64,000 nt of DNA from WS-2 sp036507005 (GTDB taxonomy: Bacteria; Eisenbacteria; RBG-16-71-46). The stretch lies in contig DASXQT010000075.1 of NCBI GenBank assembly GCA_036507005.1, positions 1 through 64,000 on the forward strand, written 5' to 3'. Under the pieces are notes generated by a model that was not told where the DNA came from, made no database searches, and saw only the letters and a list, made by a program, of their open reading frames with translations. This document shows, in pieces, positions 16,446-24,637 of this stretch; the first letter of the stretch is position 1; every line of letters starts with the position of its first letter. The position numbers and the translations under genes were made by a program.

Positions 16446-19265
16446 ATGGAGGCGTGCCGTTCCCGTGTCGATTCGATCGCGTCCCGCGCCCGGGTGCCGC
16501 CACCCGCACAGGACGGGATCGTGATCCCCGGCGCCGAGCAGCTCCGGCTCGCCGAGGACGCGCGGCGCGAGAAGAACTGGAAGCGCTGGGGCCCCTACCT
16601 CTCCGAGCGCCAGTGGGGCACGGTGCGCGAGGACTACTCCGCCGACGGCCGGAGCTGGGAGTACTTCCCCCACGCCGCGGCGAGGAGCCGGGCGTACCGC
16701 TGGGGCGAGGACGGGCTGCTCGGGATCTGCGATCGCGAGTGCCGCCTGTGCGTAGCACTCGCGCTCTGGAACGGGCGCGACCCGATCCTGAAGGAGCGGC
16801 TCTTCGGCCTTTCGGCCGCCGAGGGGAATCACGGCGAGGACGTCAAGGAGTGCTACTACTACATCGACGCCACGCCCACGCACTCCTACCTCAAGGCGCT
16901 CTACAAGTACCCGCAGGGCGAGTTCCCCTACGCGCGCCTGGTGGACGAGAACCGGCGCCGCGGCCACGGCGAGCCCGAGTTCGAGATCGCGGACACCGGG
17001 GCCTTCGACGACAACCGCTACTTCGACGTCACGGTCGAGTACGCCAAGGCCTCGCCCGACGACCTCCTGATCCGCATCACCGCCGAGAACCGGGGCCCGG
17101 AAGCCGCGACGCTCCACCTGCTCCCCACGCTGTGGTTCCGCAACACCTGGGCGTGGGGCCGGAGCGGCGAGGGCTACTGGCAGCGCCCGCGCATCGCGCG
17201 CGGTCCCGACTCCACGATGCTCGCGGAGCACGCCACGATCGGGGCGTTCCGCCTCGCCGCGGGACTGGGGCCCTTCGGCCGGCCGCCCGCGCTGCTCTTC
17301 ACCGACAACGAGACCAACAGCGCGCGCCTCTACGGCAACCCGAACGGGCCGCCGTTCGCCAAGGACGGATTCCACGAGTACGTGGTGCAGGGCCGGTCGG
17401 GCGCGGTGAACCCGGCCCACGTCGGCACCAAGGCCGCGACCTACTACCGTGCCGAGCTGGCCGCGTTCGATCGCGTCACGCTGCGCCTCCGGCTCACCGC
17501 CGCGGCCGAGGCGTCGGCGGCTCCGTTCGGGCGCGAGTTCGACGCGACGTTCGAGGCGCGGGTGCGCGAGGCGGACGAGTTCCACCGCGGCCGCCTGCCC
17601 GAGGGCGCCGGCGACGAGGAGCGCCGTGTCGCGCGCCAGGCCGCGGCCGGGCTCCTGTGGACCAAGCAGTTCTACCACTACGTGGTCCGCGACTGGCTCG
17701 AAGGCGACCCGGCGCAGCCTGCGCCGCCTACGGAGCGCCGCGCGGGCCGCAACCACGACTGGCCGCACCTCCACAATCGCGACGTGATCTCGATGCCCGA
17801 CAAGTGGGAGTACCCGTGGTACGCGGCCTGGGACCTGGCGTTCCACATGGTTCCCTTCTCCCGCCTCGATCCCGAGTTCGCGAAGCATCAGCTCCTGCTC
17901 TTCCTGCGGGAGTGGTACATGCACCCGAACGGAGCGCTGCCCGCCTACGAGTGGGCGCTCGACGACGCCAACCCTCCGGTGCACGCGTGGGCGTGCTGGC
18001 GCGTCTACAAGATGACCGGCCCTCGCGGACGGCGCGACCGGCAGTTCCTCGAGCGCGCGTTCCAGAAGCTGCTCATCCACTTCACCTGGTGGGTGAACCG
18101 CAAGGACCTGGAGGGCAACCACCTGTTCTCCGGCGGTTTCCTCGGCCTCGACAACATCGGCGTATTCGACCGCTCGAAGCCGCTCCCCACCGGCGGACAC
18201 CTGGAGCAGGCCGACGGCACGGCGTGGATGGCGTTCTTCTGCGCCACCATGCTCTCGATGGCGATCGAGCTCGCCGGCGGCGATCCGGCGTACGAGGACG
18301 TGGCCTCGAAGTTCTTCGAGCACTTCGTCGCGATCGTGGACGCGATGAACGCCATGGGTGGCGCCGGCCTGTGGGACGAGCAGGACGGCTTCTACTACGA
18401 CCAGCTCCACGTCGGCGGGCGCGTCGTCCCGCTCAAGGTGCGCTCGATGGTGGGGATCATCCCGCTGTTCGCGGTCGAGAACCTCGAGGAGGGCGTGATC
18501 GCCCGGCTCCCGGGGTTCGCGAAGCGCATGCGCTGGTTCCTCGAGAACCGCCCCGAGCTCGCCCGGCACATCAGCGTGGGCCACGCGGCGGGCGATTCGG
18601 GCGAGGAGCGCCGGCTGCTCGCGGTGGTCTCGCGCGACCGGCTGGAGCGGGTGCTGCGCACCGTGCTCGACGAGAACGAGTTCCTCTCGCCCTGGGGGGT
18701 GCGCTCGCTCTCGCGCATCCACCGCGAGCGGCCGTTCACGCTCGCCGCAGACGGCGTCGAGTACCGGGTCGACTACGAGCCCGGGGAGTCGCGCACCGAG
18801 CTGTTCGGAGGCAACTCGAACTGGCGCGGCCCGGTGTGGTTCCCGCTCAACTTCCTGCTGATCGAATCGCTCGAGCGCTTCCACCACTTCTACGGCGACC
18901 GGCTCCAGGTGGAGTGCCCGGCGGGCTCGGGGCGGAAGCTGACCCTGCGCGACGTGGCGCACGAGCTGGCCGCGCGACTCACCCGCATCTTCCTCCCCGA
19001 CGCGACCGGCCGCCGCCCGTGGCACGGGGACGAGCGGCGCTACGCCGAGGACCCGGCGTGGCGGGACCTCACGCTGTTCCACGAGTACTTCTGCGCCGAG
19101 ACCGGGCGCGGCCTCGGCGCCTCCCATCAGACCGGTTGGACCGCGCTGGTGGGGCCGCTCATCGAGGACCTCGCGCGCCGCCGCGCGGCGGCCGCCGCGC
19201 CCGACGCCTCGCTCGCGGGCTCGCCCGGAGCGATCGCGGGCGGCGCCGGCGCCGAGGACGAGTGA
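16446..19265 (+). CDS. MGH1-like (GH63-related) alpha/alpha-toroid glycosidase
   Basis: About 939 residues. The conserved family start EDARREKNWKRWGPYLSERQ and WGTVREDYSADG is followed by WGEDGLLGICD, KECYYYIDATPTHSYLKALY and, in the C-terminal toroid, NHDWPHLHNRD, KWEYPWYAAWDLAFH, FGGNSNWRGPVWFP and FHEYFCAETGRGLGASHQTGW. This matches mannosylglycerate-hydrolase-like / glucosidase-like enzymes of the (alpha/alpha)6 fold; the exact sugar is not evident. No clear ribosome binding site: ATG 16446 is preferred, but GTG 16359 upstream and later starts before the conserved part are possible, and the first 25 or so residues look unstructured. No export signal, so cytosolic. Confidence 0.85.
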   Translation: MEACRSRVDSIASRARVPPPAQDGIVIPGAEQLRLAEDARREKNWKRWGPYLSERQWGTVREDYSADGRSWEYFPHAAARSRAYRWGEDGLLGICDRECRLCVALALWNGRDPILKERLFGLSAAEGNHGEDVKECYYYIDATPTHSYLKALYKYPQGEFPYARLVDENRRRGHGEPEFEIADTGAFDDNRYFDVTVEYAKASPDDLLIRITAENRGPEAATLHLLPTLWFRNTWAWGRSGEGYWQRPRIARGPDSTMLAEHATIGAFRLAAGLGPFGRPPALLFTDNETNSARLYGNPNGPPFAKDGFHEYVVQGRSGAVNPAHVGTKAATYYRAELAAFDRVTLRLRLTAAAEASAAPFGREFDATFEARVREADEFHRGRLPEGAGDEERRVARQAAAGLLWTKQFYHYVVRDWLEGDPAQPAPPTERRAGRNHDWPHLHNRDVISMPDKWEYPWYAAWDLAFHMVPFSRLDPEFAKHQLLLFLREWYMHPNGALPAYEWALDDANPPVHAWACWRVYKMTGPRGRRDRQFLERAFQKLLIHFTWWVNRKDLEGNHLFSGGFLGLDNIGVFDRSKPLPTGGHLEQADGTAWMAFFCATMLSMAIELAGGDPAYEDVASKFFEHFVAIVDAMNAMGGAGLWDEQDGFYYDQLHVGGRVVPLKVRSMVGIIPLFAVENLEEGVIARLPGFAKRMRWFLENRPELARHISVGHAAGDSGEERRLLAVVSRDRLERVLRTVLDENEFLSPWGVRSLSRIHRERPFTLAADGVEYRVDYEPGESRTELFGGNSNWRGPVWFPLNFLLIESLERFHHFYGDRLQVECPAGSGRKLTLRDVAHELAARLTRIFLPDATGRRPWHGDERRYAEDPAWRDLTLFHEYFCAETGRGLGASHQTGWTALVGPLIEDLARRRAAAAAPDASLAGSPGAIAGGAGAEDE

Positions 19266-19281
19266 GACGGGAGGTTCGACC

Positions 19282-19668
19282 GTGACGGGGATCCCGCATC
19301 CGGTCCACATCCGCTCCGACGAGTACGCGCGCCGCATCCGGGCGCTGCTCGGCCGCGGCGGCCTCGCGCACGCGCTCCCGCGGCGCGAGCGCGACCGCTG
19401 GATCGTGCTCCACGCGATCGCGCGGCGGTTCGCGCCCGGCGAGCGTCTGAGCGAGCGCGACGCCGGCGCCCGGATCGCGGACTTCCTGATCGGTCCCGGG
19501 CACTACCTGGAGCTCGACCGGGGCACGCTGCGCCGCGCGCTCGTGGACGACGGCTTCCTCGACCGCGACCCTGCCGGGAACGCGTATCGGATCTCGGCCC
19601 GCCACCGGCGGCGGGTGGTGTTCGAGGAGCCGCCGCAGGTCGAGGCCGTGCTGGGCCTCGCGCCGTGA
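19282..19668 (+). CDS. DUF2087-domain protein
   Basis: 128 residues with a C-terminal DUF2087-like pattern: RDRWIVLHAIARRFAPGERL, SERDAGARIADF and LRRALVDDGFLDRDPAGNAYRI, a small winged-helix-like fold often found alone or at the end of transcriptional regulators. GTG 19282 follows GGGAGG closely. It lies 16 bases after the glycosidase and may be co-transcribed. A DNA-binding role is plausible but not shown. Confidence 0.7.
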   Translation: MTGIPHPVHIRSDEYARRIRALLGRGGLAHALPRRERDRWIVLHAIARRFAPGERLSERDAGARIADFLIGPGHYLELDRGTLRRALVDDGFLDRDPAGNAYRISARHRRRVVFEEPPQVEAVLGLAP

Positions 19669-19693
19669 GCGCGCGCGCGAAGGCGGCCGGGCG

Positions 19694-19909
19694 CTACCGC
19701 AGCTCGGCGGCGGTGGCGAGGACGGCGAGCAGGCCGTCGGCCGCCAGCGCGAGCGCGAGCAGGACGAGCAGCAGCGCCAGGATCGTGGCCGCCGTGATCC
19801 CGGCGCCGGCGCGGACCGTCACCTGGGATCGAGCCGTGCCTGGCTCAGGCGGCCCCAGGAGGGGCGCCGCGCCAAGTGCTTCGCGGGTGGCGAGTGGGTG
19901 CAGGGTCAT
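19694..19909 (-). CDS. Small hydrophobic membrane protein (71 aa), tentative
   Basis: Read on the minus strand from ATG 19909 (GGAG just upstream). Residues about 36-66 form one hydrophobic stretch (TAATILALLLVLLALALAAD) after a polar Pro/Gly-rich N-terminus. The opposite strand in this interval has no coherent gene, which supports it; no homolog is recognised. Confidence 0.4.
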   Translation of the reverse strand: MTLHPLATREALGAAPLLGPPEPGTARSQVTVRAGAGITAATILALLLVLLALALAADGLLAVLATAAELR

Positions 19910-20093
19910 GGCTCCGGGTGACTCGTGCCACTACGGATCGAGCGGGAGGGAGGTTGCCCGGGCCGCGACCCCGGGAGGGGCGCCGGGTCACGGCGCTTCC
20001 CCCGGGTCCCCGAGCCCGGCCCGGCGCCTCCCGCCCGGGACGTCCATCGCCGGGTGAGATGGCCCGACTCCGTGAAAGGTTGGACCGGGCTTT

Positions 20094-20121
20094 CAACCCT
20101 TTGCGGCCGCGAGCGGTCTGA
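20094..20121 (+). promoter_or_regulatory. Possible ECF-type promoter, autoregulatory
   Basis: CAACCC (20094-20099), a 16-base spacer and GTCTGA (20116-20121), placed so that transcription would begin at or just before the sigma gene start. The AAC-containing -35 and GTC-containing -10 with 16 bases between them are the usual shape of ECF promoters, which often drive their own sigma gene. Based on pattern only. Confidence 0.3.
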
Positions 20122-20129
20122 CCCTACGC

Positions 20130-20720
20130 ATGCACGACTCGAGCCCCGGGGTGGCGAGTCCGGCACCCGAAGCGATCGCCCCCTCGAGGGGCGAGGATGC
20201 GGCCGACGTCTCGCTCGCCGTGGCGGGCGACCGCCGTGCTTTCGAGCGGCTCTATCGCCGGCATGTGGGACGTATCTACGGCCTCGCCGGGCGCCTCATG
20301 GGGCGTGACGAGGCGGAGGAGATCACGCAGGACGTGTTCGTGAGAGCCTGGGAGAAGCTCGGAACCTTTCGCGGCGAGGCCGCCTTCGGCACTTGGCTCT
20401 ATCGCCTGGCCGTGAACCTGATCTTCGGCCGCCGCGCGTGGCTGGGAACCCGGCGCTCGCGCTTCGTCGCGGACGAGGTGGCGATCGAGACCGCCGCCGC
20501 GCGCCCCTCCGGGATCGAGGCCGGCCTCGACTTGGAGGCCGCGATCGGCAAGCTTCCGCCCGGGGCGCGCGCGATCTTCGTGCTGCACGACGTCGAAGGC
20601 TACCGCCACGAGGAGATCGCGGCCCGGTTCGAGATCACGACCGGGACCACCAAGGCGCAGCTCCATCGGGCGCGCATGATGCTGCGCCGCCATCTCGGCG
20701 GAGGGGGGGAGTCGCAGTGA
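20130..20720 (+). CDS. ECF-family RNA polymerase sigma factor
   Basis: 196 residues. Region 2 runs from about 35 to 105 with FERLYRRHVGRIYGLAGRLM, the -10 recognition stretch DEAEEITQDVFVRAWEKLGT and FGTWLYRLAVNLI; region 4 from about 130 to 190 with LPPGARAIFVLHDVEGYRHE, EIAARFEITTGTTKAQLHRA. It ends in a GTGA overlap with the anti-sigma gene, so the two are made together. A zinc-finger anti-sigma factor and exported beta-helix proteins downstream suggest an envelope-stress regulon. Confidence 0.93.
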   Translation: MHDSSPGVASPAPEAIAPSRGEDAADVSLAVAGDRRAFERLYRRHVGRIYGLAGRLMGRDEAEEITQDVFVRAWEKLGTFRGEAAFGTWLYRLAVNLIFGRRAWLGTRRSRFVADEVAIETAAARPSGIEAGLDLEAAIGKLPPGARAIFVLHDVEGYRHEEIAARFEITTGTTKAQLHRARMMLRRHLGGGGESQ

Positions 20721-21412
20721 CCGACGCCTGGACCGACCGGCTCTCGGAGTACGTGGACGGCGAGCTCGACGCCCGCGAGGCGCTCGACCTCGAAGCCCAT
20801 CTCGCCACCTGCGCCGGCTGCTCGGAGGCGCTCGCCGCGCTGCGCCAGGTCACCGCGCGCGCGGCGGCGCTCGGGCCGCGGGAGCCCGCGCGCGACCTGT
20901 GGCCCGGGATCGCCGCGCGCCTCGCGCCGCGCGGGGCCGAGCGACCCGGGCTGGCCGCGGCGCTCGCGGCCGCGCTGCGCTCGCTTTTGGGGCGCCGGCT
21001 CACGCTCTCGGTGCCGCAGCTCGCCGCCGTCTCGCTGGCGCTCATCCTGGTCTCGGGCGGCACGGCGTGGATCGCACTGGGCCGCCGCCCGGCGCCGCGG
21101 CGCGCGCCGCCGCCGGTCGCAGCGGCCCCCGGCGGCCCCGCGGGTGCCACGGCCGTGGGCGTGGCGCAGTACGACGCCGCGATCGCCGAGCTCGAGCGCG
21201 TGCTCGCCCAGCACCGCAGCGACCTGGATTCGAGCACCGTGCGCGTGCTGGAGCAGAACCTCGCGATCATCGACCGGGCGATCGCGGACGCGCGTCACGC
21301 GCTGGCTGCCGATCCCACCGACCCCTACCTGAACGACCACCTGGCGGGCACCATGCGCCGCAAGATGGACCTGCTGCGGCGCGTGACCGAGGCCGTGGCC
21401 TACTCGACCTGA
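20717..21412 (+). CDS. Transmembrane anti-sigma factor with zinc-finger (zf-HC2) domain
   Basis: 231 residues from GTG 20717 (overlaps the sigma stop; a G-rich Shine-Dalgarno GGGGGGAG is just upstream). N-terminal zinc-binding motif H-x3-C-x2-C in EAHLATCAGCSEAL (about 29-42) preceded by LSEYVDGELDAREA, which binds and holds the sigma factor; one transmembrane helix at about 100-122 (LAAVSLALILVSGGTAWIAL); an Ala/Pro linker and a helical C-terminal periplasmic part (about 150-231). The periplasmic part would sense the signal. Confidence 0.88.
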   Translation: MTDAWTDRLSEYVDGELDAREALDLEAHLATCAGCSEALAALRQVTARAAALGPREPARDLWPGIAARLAPRGAERPGLAAALAAALRSLLGRRLTLSVPQLAAVSLALILVSGGTAWIALGRRPAPRRAPPPVAAAPGGPAGATAVGVAQYDAAIAELERVLAQHRSDLDSSTVRVLEQNLAIIDRAIADARHALAADPTDPYLNDHLAGTMRRKMDLLRRVTEAVAYST

Positions 21413-21425
21413 GGAGAACCGACGC

Positions 21426-22349
21426 ATGATCGCCGTTTTCGCCGCCGTGACCCTGTCCGCCTTCGCCATGGCCGGACGCACCGACACCACCTTCGCCGTC
21501 GGCGCCGAGACGCGGCTCGAGATCGAGAACTTCGCGGGCGACGTCACGGTCCGGACCTGGGGCCGGAGCGCGGTGCGGATCGAGGCCGAGCATTCGAGCC
21601 GGACGAGCGTGGAGATCTCGCGCGAGGGGCCGCGGGTGAGCGTGAAGAGCGAGGGCCGGCACGGCGTGCCTGCGAGCGTGGACTACCGGATCACGGTGCC
21701 GCCCACGGTCGCGCTCAAGATCTCGGGGGTCTACAACGACGTCACGGTCGAGGGCACCCGGGCGGACGTCGAGGTGGAGACCGTGCGCGGGGACGTGCAC
21801 GTGACCGGGGGCGGCGGGCACATCGTCCTCCATTCGGTCGAGGGCGAGGTGACCCTGGAGGGGGGGCGCGGCCGCGCCGAGCTGAGCTCGGTCAACGCCG
21901 GGATCACGGTGCGCGACCACGTGGGGGACCTGTCGGCGGAGTGCGTGAACGGCGAGGTCACCCTCGAGGACATCGGGGGCGCCACGGTCGACGCCTCCAC
22001 GGTGAACGGCGACGTGGTCTTCGACGGCGATACGCGAAGCGGCGGGCGTTACACCATCACCACCCACAACGGCGACATCACCGTCGCCCTGCCGCCCCGG
22101 CCCGATGTGAGCGTCTCGGTGACCAGCTACAGCGGGGAGTTCGAGTCGTGCTTCCCGGTCAAGGTGACGAGCACGCACCGCAACAAGCGCATGCGGTTCA
22201 CCCTCGGCTCGGGCAGCGCCGAGCTCGAGCTGGAGACCTTCCAGGGCGCGATCCGGCTCGACTGCCGCGGCGAGAGTGCCGCGAGCGAGACCGGAAGGGC
22301 CAGGGAGCGGAAGAAGGAGAGCGACGGCAAGAAGGAGAGGGAGCCATGA
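21426..22349 (+). CDS. Exported DUF4097-family beta-helix protein (first copy)
   Basis: 307 residues: short hydrophobic N-terminus (MIAVFAAVTLSAFAMA) as signal, then DUF4097 repeats with the characteristic VNG/VRG turns (LEIENFAGDVTV, VETVRGDVHV, SSVNAGITV, CVNGEVTLED, STVNGDVVF, THNGDITVALP) forming a right-handed parallel beta-helix. A charged tail of Arg/Lys/Glu closes the protein. GGAG lies upstream of ATG 21426. Co-transcribed with the sigma/anti-sigma pair; DUF4097 proteins are repeatedly found with zf-HC2 anti-sigma factors and are thought to act in envelope sensing, but no activity is known. Confidence 0.85.
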   Translation: MIAVFAAVTLSAFAMAGRTDTTFAVGAETRLEIENFAGDVTVRTWGRSAVRIEAEHSSRTSVEISREGPRVSVKSEGRHGVPASVDYRITVPPTVALKISGVYNDVTVEGTRADVEVETVRGDVHVTGGGGHIVLHSVEGEVTLEGGRGRAELSSVNAGITVRDHVGDLSAECVNGEVTLEDIGGATVDASTVNGDVVFDGDTRSGGRYTITTHNGDITVALPPRPDVSVSVTSYSGEFESCFPVKVTSTHRNKRMRFTLGSGSAELELETFQGAIRLDCRGESAASETGRARERKKESDGKKEREP

Positions 22350-23191
22350 GGCTGGCAAAGCACGGTACACATGCCGCGGTGGCGCTGGTCTGCCTGTGCC
22401 TCGGGGCGGGCACGGCGGCCGGGCACGGGCGGTGGGGCGCGGGCGCGGGGGTGCGCACGGCCGGGAGCTATCACTGGAGCTGGGCGATTCCGGCCGGCAA
22501 GGCGATCGAGATCAAGGGCGTGAGCGGCGGGATCCGGGCCACCGCGACCGCCGGGCGCGAGGTGGTGGTGGACGCGGTCAAGCGCGCGCGCCGCAGCGAT
22601 CCCGACGAGGTCGAGATCGTGGTGCTCGAGCACGAGGACGGGATCACGCTGTGCGTGAAGTATCCGGCGCCGCCCGGGAAGGAGAACGAGTGCGAGCCCG
22701 GCGAAGGCGGGCACATGCACACGGACAAGAACGACGTCGAGGTGAGCTTCGAGGTGCGCGTGCCGGCGGGCGTGCGGCTGATCGCGCGCACGGTGAACGG
22801 CGAGATCGAGGCGGACGACCTCGAGGGCCCGGTGGAGGCCATGACGGTCAACGGCTCGGTGCGCGTGACGACGTCGTCCTACGCCTGGGCGCACACCGTG
22901 AACGGCTCGGTGGTGGCCTCTCTGGGGAGCACCGCCGCGCCCGAGCCGCTCTCGTTCTACACCGTGAACGGCGGCATCCGGATCACGCTGCCGTCCGGGC
23001 TCGACGCCGATGTCCGGGCCGAGACGCTGAACGGCGTGATCGAGAGCGACTTTCCCGTGACGGTGACGGGGCGGGTGAGCCGTCGCCGCCTGCACGGCAC
23101 GATCGGCCGTGGCGGGCAGCGGATCGAGCTCGAGACCGTGAACGGCAACGTCGGGCTCTACGAGGGGCGCCGCGGCTCGACGGGCTCCTGA
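22346..23191 (+). CDS. Exported DUF4097-family beta-helix protein (second copy)
   Basis: 281 residues starting at ATG 22346 inside the stop of the first copy (ATGA). Signal peptide MRLAKHGTHAAVALVCLCLG, then a His/Gly-rich start, a conserved strand WSWAIPAGKAIEIKGVSGGI, and DUF4097 turns ARTVNGEIEADD, AMTVNGSVRV, AHTVNGSVVASL, FYTVNGGIRITLPSG, LETVNGNVGLYEG. An acidic, histidine-containing loop (about 110-130, CEPGEGGHMHTDKND) is not shared with the first copy. The pair looks like a tandem duplication that has since diverged. Confidence 0.85.
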   Translation: MRLAKHGTHAAVALVCLCLGAGTAAGHGRWGAGAGVRTAGSYHWSWAIPAGKAIEIKGVSGGIRATATAGREVVVDAVKRARRSDPDEVEIVVLEHEDGITLCVKYPAPPGKENECEPGEGGHMHTDKNDVEVSFEVRVPAGVRLIARTVNGEIEADDLEGPVEAMTVNGSVRVTTSSYAWAHTVNGSVVASLGSTAAPEPLSFYTVNGGIRITLPSGLDADVRAETLNGVIESDFPVTVTGRVSRRRLHGTIGRGGQRIELETVNGNVGLYEGRRGSTGS

Positions 23192-23250
23192 GGCGGCGGG
23201 GCTCATCGGTTCTGGATTCTCCGTCGCGGAGCAGGCATAATCGGCTCACC

Positions 23251-23457
23251 ATGATCTACCGGATCGAGGTCGAACGAGAGGAAGACGGGCGCTGGATTGC
23301 CGAGGTGCTCGAGCTCGCCGGCGCCATGGCCTACGGCCCCACGCGAGAAGAAGCGATCGCCCGCGCAAAGGCGTTGGCGTTGCGCGCGATGGCGGAGAGG
23401 CTTGAGCACGGGGAAGCTGGCTCCGATCTCGAGGGCATCGCCTTTCGCGCCGCGTGA
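23251..23457 (+). CDS. HicB-family antitoxin-like protein
   Basis: 68 residues. MIYRIEVEREEDGRWIAEVL and ELAGAMAYGPTREEAIARAK form the partial RNase-H-like fold of HicB, with no C-terminal DNA-binding domain, as in short HicB proteins. Its stop overlaps a GTG that opens a frame resembling the first 20 residues of HicA, which then stops, so this copy seems to have lost its toxin. Confidence 0.75.
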   Translation: MIYRIEVEREEDGRWIAEVLELAGAMAYGPTREEAIARAKALALRAMAERLEHGEAGSDLEGIAFRAA

Positions 23458-23516
23458 CGGCTTGGCCGAGCACGCGAGCGGGGACTGTCCTGGCTGCGCT
23501 CGAATGGCTGGGCTAG
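23454..23516 (+). pseudogene. Truncated HicA toxin remnant
   Basis: GTG 23454 overlaps the hicB stop and gives TAWPSTRAGTVLAALEWLG before TAG 23514-23516. The pattern P(S/V)..(A/G)..V(L/V)..AL...G is the start of HicA (helix 1 of the double-stranded-RNA-binding-like fold), but the catalytic GSH(R/A) region is missing and not found in any frame downstream. Short, so moderately supported. Confidence 0.4.
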
Positions 23517-23547
23517 ACCCCAACCGAAGCCCGCCGAGGGGCGATCG

Positions 23548-23595
23548 ACTTTGCCGAACAAAGTACTTGACGGTAGGCGCGGGGCACGGTAGCGT
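23548..23595 (+). promoter_or_regulatory. Promoter with overlapping palindromic operator
   Basis: ACTTTG-CCGAA-CAAAGT (23548-23564) is an inverted repeat directly followed by -35 TTGACG (23567-23572), a 17-base spacer and -10 TAGCGT (23590-23595). The downstream ATG at 23602 is six bases after the -10 box, so the predicted transcript starts at the start codon (leaderless). The same architecture, ACTTTGC-N4-CAAAG-N-ACTTGNC, recurs at 24614-24637. The winged-helix protein encoded between the two sites is the obvious candidate repressor. Confidence 0.6.
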
Positions 23596-23601
23596 GAGGG
23601 G

Positions 23602-24216
23602 ATGTCCGCGCTGAGACCGGTCCCGCCTCGCGAGCCCAGTCCACTGGGCATCGAGGCGCGGGCCCTCGACCACCTGCGCTACATCCGCGAGACCATGGAG
23701 CAGGCGGGGGCGCTGACCGCGGTGCCCGGCTGGGGCACGCTGTGGATCGGCGCGACCGCGCTCGCCGCCGCCGGCGTGGCGGCCCGCCAGCGAACGCCCG
23801 CGGCCTGGCTCGGGACCTGGCTGGCGGAGGCGATCGTGGCGGTGGCGCTCGCCGCCCTCACCATGCGGCGCAAGGCGCGCGCGGCCGGCGCGCCGCTCCT
23901 CTCCGGACCCTTCCGTCGCTTCGCGTTCAGCTTCTCCATGCCGCTGCTCGCCGGTGCCCTGCTCACGTTCGCGCTCTTCCGCGCCGGGGCCGGTGATCTG
24001 CTTCCGGCGGTGTGGCTCGTGCTCTACGGCGCGGCCGTGGTGTGCGGCGGCGTGTTCTCGGTGCGCATCGTCCCGGTGATGGGCCTGTGCTTCATGGCGC
24101 TCGGCGCCGCGACCGCGCTCGCGCCCCCGGCGTGGGGAAACGCCCTGCTCGCTACGGGCTTCGGCGGCCTGCACCTGGTGTTCGGGCTCCTGATCGCGAG
24201 GCGCTACGGTGGCTAG
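23602..24216 (+). CDS. Multi-pass membrane protein (204 aa) of unknown function
   Basis: After a polar start with LDHLRYIRETMEQAG there are about six hydrophobic segments (for example GWGTLWIGATALAAAGVAA, LLAGALLTFALFRAG, LPAVWLVLYGAAVVCGG, VMGLCFMALGAATALA). The pairing with a downstream winged-helix regulator, whose GTG overlaps this stop, is a recurring two-gene unit in several phyla. The predicted message is leaderless. No catalytic residues recognised. Confidence 0.65.
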   Translation: MSALRPVPPREPSPLGIEARALDHLRYIRETMEQAGALTAVPGWGTLWIGATALAAAGVAARQRTPAAWLGTWLAEAIVAVALAALTMRRKARAAGAPLLSGPFRRFAFSFSMPLLAGALLTFALFRAGAGDLLPAVWLVLYGAAVVCGGVFSVRIVPVMGLCFMALGAATALAPPAWGNALLATGFGGLHLVFGLLIARRYGG

Positions 24217-24592
24217 CGCCGGAGCCTTGCTGAAGCCGCGGACGCGCGGCTCCCGCCGCGGCCTGCGGGGGATGGGGGCGCGCGGCGCGGAGGCGCACGC
24301 CGTGGCGCTCGACCGGCTGATCCACGAGCGCATGCGGCTCGGGATCGTGAGCGCGCTCGCGGTCAACCCGTCGCTGAGCTTCAACGAGCTCAAGCGCCTG
24401 ATGAAGACGACCGATGGCAACCTCAGCGTGCACGCGCGCAAGCTCGAGGAGGCCCGCTACATCGCATGCGTCAAGTCGTTCCAGGGCCGGATCCCGCGCA
24501 CCGAGTACCGGCTCACCGAGGCCGGCCGGCGCGCGCTGGCCCGCTACCTGGATCACATGGAGGCGCTGATCCGCGCCGCGCGCGAGCGCTGA
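24209..24592 (+). CDS. Winged-helix transcriptional regulator
   Basis: 127 residues from GTG 24209, overlapping the previous gene by eight bases. The core (about 32-118) reads IHERMRLGIVSALAVNPSLS-FNELKRLMKTTDGNLSVHARK-LEEARYIACVKSFQGRIPRT-EYRLTEAGRRALARY: helix-turn-helix followed by a beta wing, as in the MarR/ArsR-like winged-helix DNA-binding family. It sits between two copies of the ACTTTGC/CAAAG operator and probably represses both its own operon and uppS. Confidence 0.85.
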   Translation: MASAGALLKPRTRGSRRGLRGMGARGAEAHAVALDRLIHERMRLGIVSALAVNPSLSFNELKRLMKTTDGNLSVHARKLEEARYIACVKSFQGRIPRTEYRLTEAGRRALARYLDHMEALIRAARER

Positions 24593-24613
24593 GCGCGTTT
24601 TTGATGCCCGAGG

Positions 24614-24637
24614 ACTTTGCAATGCAAAGCACTTGTC
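24614..24637 (+). promoter_or_regulatory. Second copy of the palindromic operator
   Basis: CTTTGCA-A-TGCAAAG (24615-24629) is a perfect 7+1+7 palindrome, followed by CACTTGTC. It matches the 23548 site in order and spacing. It covers the proposed start codon of the next gene (ATG 24622), so a bound repressor would also block translation start or elongation of RNA polymerase there. A -35-like TTGTCA follows but no good -10 is seen. Confidence 0.55.

Noticed and set aside
16359..16500. tRNA-like sequence (GAGTGGTCAAATGG and a possible anticodon arm) before the glycosidase; considered as tRNA-Leu/Ser or tRNA-Sec
   Set aside because: The acceptor and T stems do not pair, the anticodon loop would not give TCA, and the same bases are in the reading frame of the glycosidase. 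The selenocysteine tRNA is not visible in this window.
14969..19285. 1438-codon open frame on the plus strand
   Set aside because: Arg/Ala/Pro/Gly-rich shadow of the GHKL ATPase and glycosidase genes, created by the high GC content.
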